Under the pieces are notes generated by a model that was not told the DNA's origin, searched no databases, and saw only the letters and a program-made list of their open reading frames with translations. Positions 36,425 through 38,869 of a DNA stretch of 38,869 nucleotides are shown here, piece after piece. This stretch comes from Pseudomonadales bacterium (lineage in GTDB: Bacteria > Pseudomonadota > Gammaproteobacteria > Pseudomonadales > Ketobacteraceae). The stretch is taken from the NCBI GenBank assembly GCA_020062665.1, contig JAGUVW010000071.1, positions 1-38,869 of the forward strand, given 5' to 3'. Numbering within the stretch: position 1 is the first letter of the stretch; every line of letters starts with the position of its first letter. Both the position numbers and the translations under genes were made by a program.

Positions 36425-36569
36425 GAAGTCCTTCCTGCAAAGCGTTGGAAATGGCCGGGAACGGGGTTGATTCGCCACTATAAAGGACAGGTTTTTGATT
36501 TTGAACGCGGCCCGGTTCTTTTTTTGCCAACTGTCTATATGTAAACAGGTCATGTGGGGGAATGAGGAT

Positions 36570-37244
36570 ATGGCGATCACGGACTGGCCCGCCGACGAGC
36601 GGCCACGGGAAAAACTGCTGGAGCGGGGTGGCGCAAGCCTGTCAGACAGCGAGCTGATGGCGATCTTCCTGCGCACCGGCATCAAGGGCAAATCGGCGGT
36701 GGAACTGGCGCGGGACCTGCTGGCGCATTTCGACGGCCTGCGCGGGGTGATGGAGGCGCCACCCCACCGCTTCGAAGAGGTCAAGGGCATGGGTCAGGCC
36801 AAGTGGGTGCAGTTGCAGGCCTGCCTGGAGCTGGGCAAGCGCTACCTGGAAACCACCCTCGACCGGGCCGACGCCTTCACCAGTCCCGCCGCCACCCGCC
36901 AGTACCTGCGGGCGCGGCTGCGGGGCTATCACCACGAAGTGTTCGCCTGCCTGTTCCTGGACAACCAGAACCGGTTGATCCGCTATGAGGAGCTGTTCAC
37001 CGGCACCATCGACGGCGCTTCGGTGTACCCCAGGGAGGTGCTGAAGCGGGTACTGGCCCACAACGCGGCGGCGGTGATCTTCGCTCACAACCATCCCTCC
37101 GGGGTGGCCGAGCCCAGCCAGGCGGATCAGCACATCACCCGGCGCCTGCAGCAGGCTCTGGATCTGGTGGATGTGCGGGTGCTGGATCACCTGATTGTGG
37201 GGGATGGCGAGGTGGTGTCCCTGGCGGAGCGGGGCTTGATGTAG
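36570..37244 (+). CDS. radC: RadC family JAB/MPN domain protein
   Basis: A 224-residue protein starting [21 protein letters not shown] helix-hairpin-helix-like N-terminal region (about 10-95) precedes the JAMM/MPN metallo-domain, whose zinc motif is [16 protein letters not shown] (His-x-His-x10-Asp). Metal residues are intact. Despite the name, no firm role in DNA repair is established for the family. GAGG lies close to the ATG; an in-frame ATG at 36552 is an alternative. It is divergent from coaBC and precedes rpmB, as in E. coli and Pseudomonas. Confidence 0.94.
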   Translation: MAITDWPADERPREKLLERGGASLSDSELMAIFLRTGIKGKSAVELARDLLAHFDGLRGVMEAPPHRFEEVKGMGQAKWVQLQACLELGKRYLETTLDRADAFTSPAATRQYLRARLRGYHHEVFACLFLDNQNRLIRYEELFTGTIDGASVYPREVLKRVLAHNAAAVIFAHNHPSGVAEPSQADQHITRRLQQALDLVDVRVLDHLIVGDGEVVSLAERGLM

Positions 37245-37293
37245 CGATAACCACTGCTTCCCAGGCTTTTCAGCGGTTTCCGGGGTGCTGCGG

Positions 37294-37322
37294 TTGCGTT
37301 CACTTCGGGCATTTGGTATAAA
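37294..37322 (+). promoter_or_regulatory. Sigma-70 promoter for rpmB-rpmG
   Basis: TTGCGT (37294-37299) and TATAAA (37317-37322) are separated by exactly 17 bases. Transcription should start near 37329, giving a leader of about 70 bases. This is a strong match for a ribosomal-protein promoter. Confidence 0.72.
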
Positions 37323-37399
37323 GGCGCCCCTCTCGGGTAGAGTATCAACAAGTTTCGAGGTTGTGTCGGCCGCCGGCGTAACCGAAGTGGAGAAGAGCA

Positions 37400-37636
37400 A
37401 TGGCTAAGGTTTGTCAGGTTACCGGCAAGCGTCCGATCGTAGGAAACAACGTTTCCCACGCGAACAACAAAACCAAGCGCCGTTTTGAACCCAACCTGCA
37501 CCACCACCGCTTCTGGGTTGAAAGCGAAAAGCGTTTCGTCAAACTGCGCGTATCCTCCAAGGGCATGCGCGTCATCGACAAGCTGGGCATCGAAGCGGTC
37601 CTGGCTGATATCCGCGCCCGCGGCGATAAAGTCTGA
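37400..37636 (+). CDS. rpmB: 50S ribosomal protein L28
   Basis: Large-subunit ribosomal protein of 78 residues. It starts [20 protein letters not shown] and contains [20 protein letters not shown] and [20 protein letters not shown], as in other gammaproteobacterial L28. A GGAGAAG site precedes the ATG. rpmG follows after 11 bases. Confidence 0.98.
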   Translation: MAKVCQVTGKRPIVGNNVSHANNKTKRRFEPNLHHHRFWVESEKRFVKLRVSSKGMRVIDKLGIEAVLADIRARGDKV

Positions 37637-37647
37637 GGATTTGACCC

Positions 37648-37803
37648 ATGCGTGACAAAATCAAGCTGGTTTCCAGCGCTGGTACCGGTTACTTCTACAC
37701 CACCACCAAGAACAAGCGCACCATGCCGGAAAAGATGGAGATCAAGAAATTTGATCCCGTCGTCCGCAAGCACGTGCTGTTCAAGGAAGCCAAGATCAAG
37801 TAA
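37648..37803 (+). CDS. rpmG: 50S ribosomal protein L33 (cysteine-free form)
   Basis: A 51-residue protein reading [20 protein letters not shown] and ending [29 protein letters not shown] in the middle is typical of L33. It has no cysteines, so it is the zinc-independent form. GAGGA lies 10 bases before the ATG. It is the last gene of the rpmB-rpmG pair, followed by a terminator. Confidence 0.98.
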   Translation: MRDKIKLVSSAGTGYFYTTTKNKRTMPEKMEIKKFDPVVRKHVLFKEAKIK

Positions 37804-37827
37804 TTGATCGCTGTGCGAATCCTTTCG

Positions 37828-37859
37828 AAGCCGGGTCGGCATTGCCGCCCCGGCTTTTT
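37828..37859 (+). terminator. Rho-independent terminator after rpmG
   Basis: AAGCCGGG (37828-37835) pairs with CCCGGCTT (37849-37856), with a further GGC/GCC pair inside. TTTTT at 37855-37859 follows. It lies 25 bases after the rpmG stop. Confidence 0.9.
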
Positions 37860-37911
37860 GCGTTTGGGCGGTGGTAAGCCAAATGCCTGTCGGCGTTGCT
37901 GGAGGGGGTGG

Positions 37912-38869
37912 TCAGCCAGTCCGATCCAGTAGCAGGTGGCCTTGGGGCTGCACCTGACATGTCCAGCCGGATTCGATCAGGGTGGTGGATACAGTTTCCG
38001 CCACCAGGGCGGGGCCGGTGAATGTCTGCTCTGGTGCCAGTTCATCGCGCCAGAACACGGGTACCTGATTGCCCACGCCGGGCAAATCCACCCAATAGCG
38101 GGGGTGTGCGGGTTCTCTGGCGGCCAGTTTTGGCAAGGTCAGAGGCGCTGCTTGCAGTCTGGCCTGCAGCCGCACATTCACCAGTTCCACCGCCATGGGC
38201 AGGGCGTGGCCGAAGCGTTGGGCGTGGGCTGAATGGAAGTCTGCGCTGGCGCTGGGTATGTCGTTCCGCCAGGGGATGTTGAGGGTATAGCGCTGGCCCC
38301 GGTAGCGCAGGTCCAGGCTGGGCTGAAGGGTGGGAGAACAGCCGGGGGATTCGGCCTGCAGTTCCCGGATGCCTTGCTGTTCCAGCGTCTCCAGCACAGT
38401 GTTGATGGCGGGCGCGCCGGTCTGTTCCAGCATCCCCGGCAGGGCCTGGCTGAGTTGCCGCTCCTTGGGTGCCACCAGCATGCCGAAAGCCGACAGCACG
38501 CCGCCGTGCAGGGGCACCAGGGCCTTGTCCATGCCCAGGGCGTCCGCCAGGGCACACACGTGCAGGCCGCCAGCACCGCCAAAACAGCACAGGCGGAAGC
38601 CTTTCACGTCATATCCCCGCTGAATTGAAATCACCCGCAGGGCCCGCGCCATATGCTCGTTGGCAATGCGAAGGATGCCGTGGGCGGTGTCTTCCAGACT
38701 CAGTTGCAGTGCGTCCGCCAGGGGCTTCAAGGCGGCGATGGCGGCGGCCAGCTCCAGATTCATCTTTCCGCCCAGAAAGAAGTCCGGCCGCAAACGGCCG
38801 AGCAGGGCGTTTGCGTCGGTGACCGTGGGCAGGCGGCCGCCCCGACCGTAGCAGGCAGGGCCCGGATCG
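37912..38869 (-). CDS. HyuA-type hydantoinase/oxoprolinase subunit (partial, N-terminus outside window)
   Basis: The C-terminal 318 residues of an ATP-dependent hydantoinase/5-oxoprolinase family protein; the start lies beyond the right edge. The window opens in frame with DPGPACYGRGG, then VTDANALLGRLRPDFFLGG, both hallmark segments of HyuA. Later blocks are NEHMARALRVISIQRGYD, CCFGGAGGLHVCALADALGM and VPLHGGVLSAFGMLVAP. It ends without a HyuB domain, so it is a separate subunit rather than the fused oxoprolinase. Family members open hydantoin, 5-oxoproline or acetone-type substrates with ATP; which one cannot be said. It is convergent with rpmG. Confidence 0.9.
   Translation of the reverse strand, partial: DPGPACYGRGGRLPTVTDANALLGRLRPDFFLGGKMNLELAAAIAALKPLADALQLSLEDTAHGILRIANEHMARALRVISIQRGYDVKGFRLCCFGGAGGLHVCALADALGMDKALVPLHGGVLSAFGMLVAPKERQLSQALPGMLEQTGAPAINTVLETLEQQGIRELQAESPGCSPTLQPSLDLRYRGQRYTLNIPWRNDIPSASADFHSAHAQRFGHALPMAVELVNVRLQARLQAAPLTLPKLAAREPAHPRYWVDLPGVGNQVPVFWRDELAPEQTFTGPALVAETVSTTLIESGWTCQVQPQGHLLLDRTG

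Noticed and set aside
34985-36544. A 519-codon plus-strand frame opposite coaBC and the algC start
   Set aside because: Spans two conserved genes on the other strand, and its product has biased composition and no family signature.

Overview
The window comes from a high-GC gammaproteobacterium of the Pseudomonas/Alcanivorax/Marinobacter type. Two gene blocks support this, both known from Pseudomonas. One is dgc - EEP phosphatase - dsbA - cytochrome c4 - cytochrome c5 - engB / polA. The other is ridA - spoT - rpoZ - gmk ... yicC - rph - pyrE ... slmA - argB - algC - coaBC - radC - rpmB - rpmG. Here the two blocks meet at polA/ridA. No species call is made. Most of the window is chromosomal housekeeping; I saw no transposase, phage gene, CRISPR array, tRNA or rRNA.

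Layout. 1-3014: a partial flavoprotein, a DUF808 membrane protein, BluB, a hotdog thioesterase and a MAPEG protein. 3015-8309: a two-component pair (histidine kinase and OmpR-type regulator) divergent from a tight three-gene set (small PspA-like coiled coil, polytopic membrane protein, exported VWA protein); this looks like an envelope-stress module. 8361-11100: an MpaB-type protein and a diguanylate cyclase. 11203-14808: the EEP, dsbA, c4, c5 and engB block. 14809-15148 is the only stretch over 300 bases without a protein gene. It holds a strong candidate small RNA, at the position and orientation of Spot 42 in enterics and ErsA in Pseudomonas, with a sigma-E/AlgU-like promoter and an intrinsic terminator.

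15149-21521 (minus strand): polA, ridA, spoT, rpoZ and gmk. 21751-24097: an inserted pair, a FAD-linked lipoprotein oxidase and a short-chain dehydrogenase. 24101-26546: yicC divergent from rph-pyrE. 26592-30778: mtgA, an orphan creD, a stand-alone receiver protein, a TSUP-family permease and a DUF4124 protein. 30812-36424 (minus strand): coaBC, algC, argB and slmA, with dut missing from its usual place and an algC carrying a membrane-bound, sensor-like N-terminal half. 36570-37803: radC, rpmB and rpmG, with a clear promoter and terminator for the ribosomal pair. The window ends inside a HyuA-type hydantoinase/oxoprolinase gene.

Functional themes are envelope stress (two-component/PspA/VWA module, CreD, MtgA, DsbA, candidate ErsA-like RNA, AlgC), stringent response and nucleotide metabolism (SpoT, Gmk, PyrE, Rph), and small-molecule synthesis (ArgB, CoaBC, BluB). 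The most novel-looking items are the intergenic small RNA with near-identical C-rich loops, the PspA-membrane-VWA module with its putative regulator sites, and the sensor-fused AlgC.
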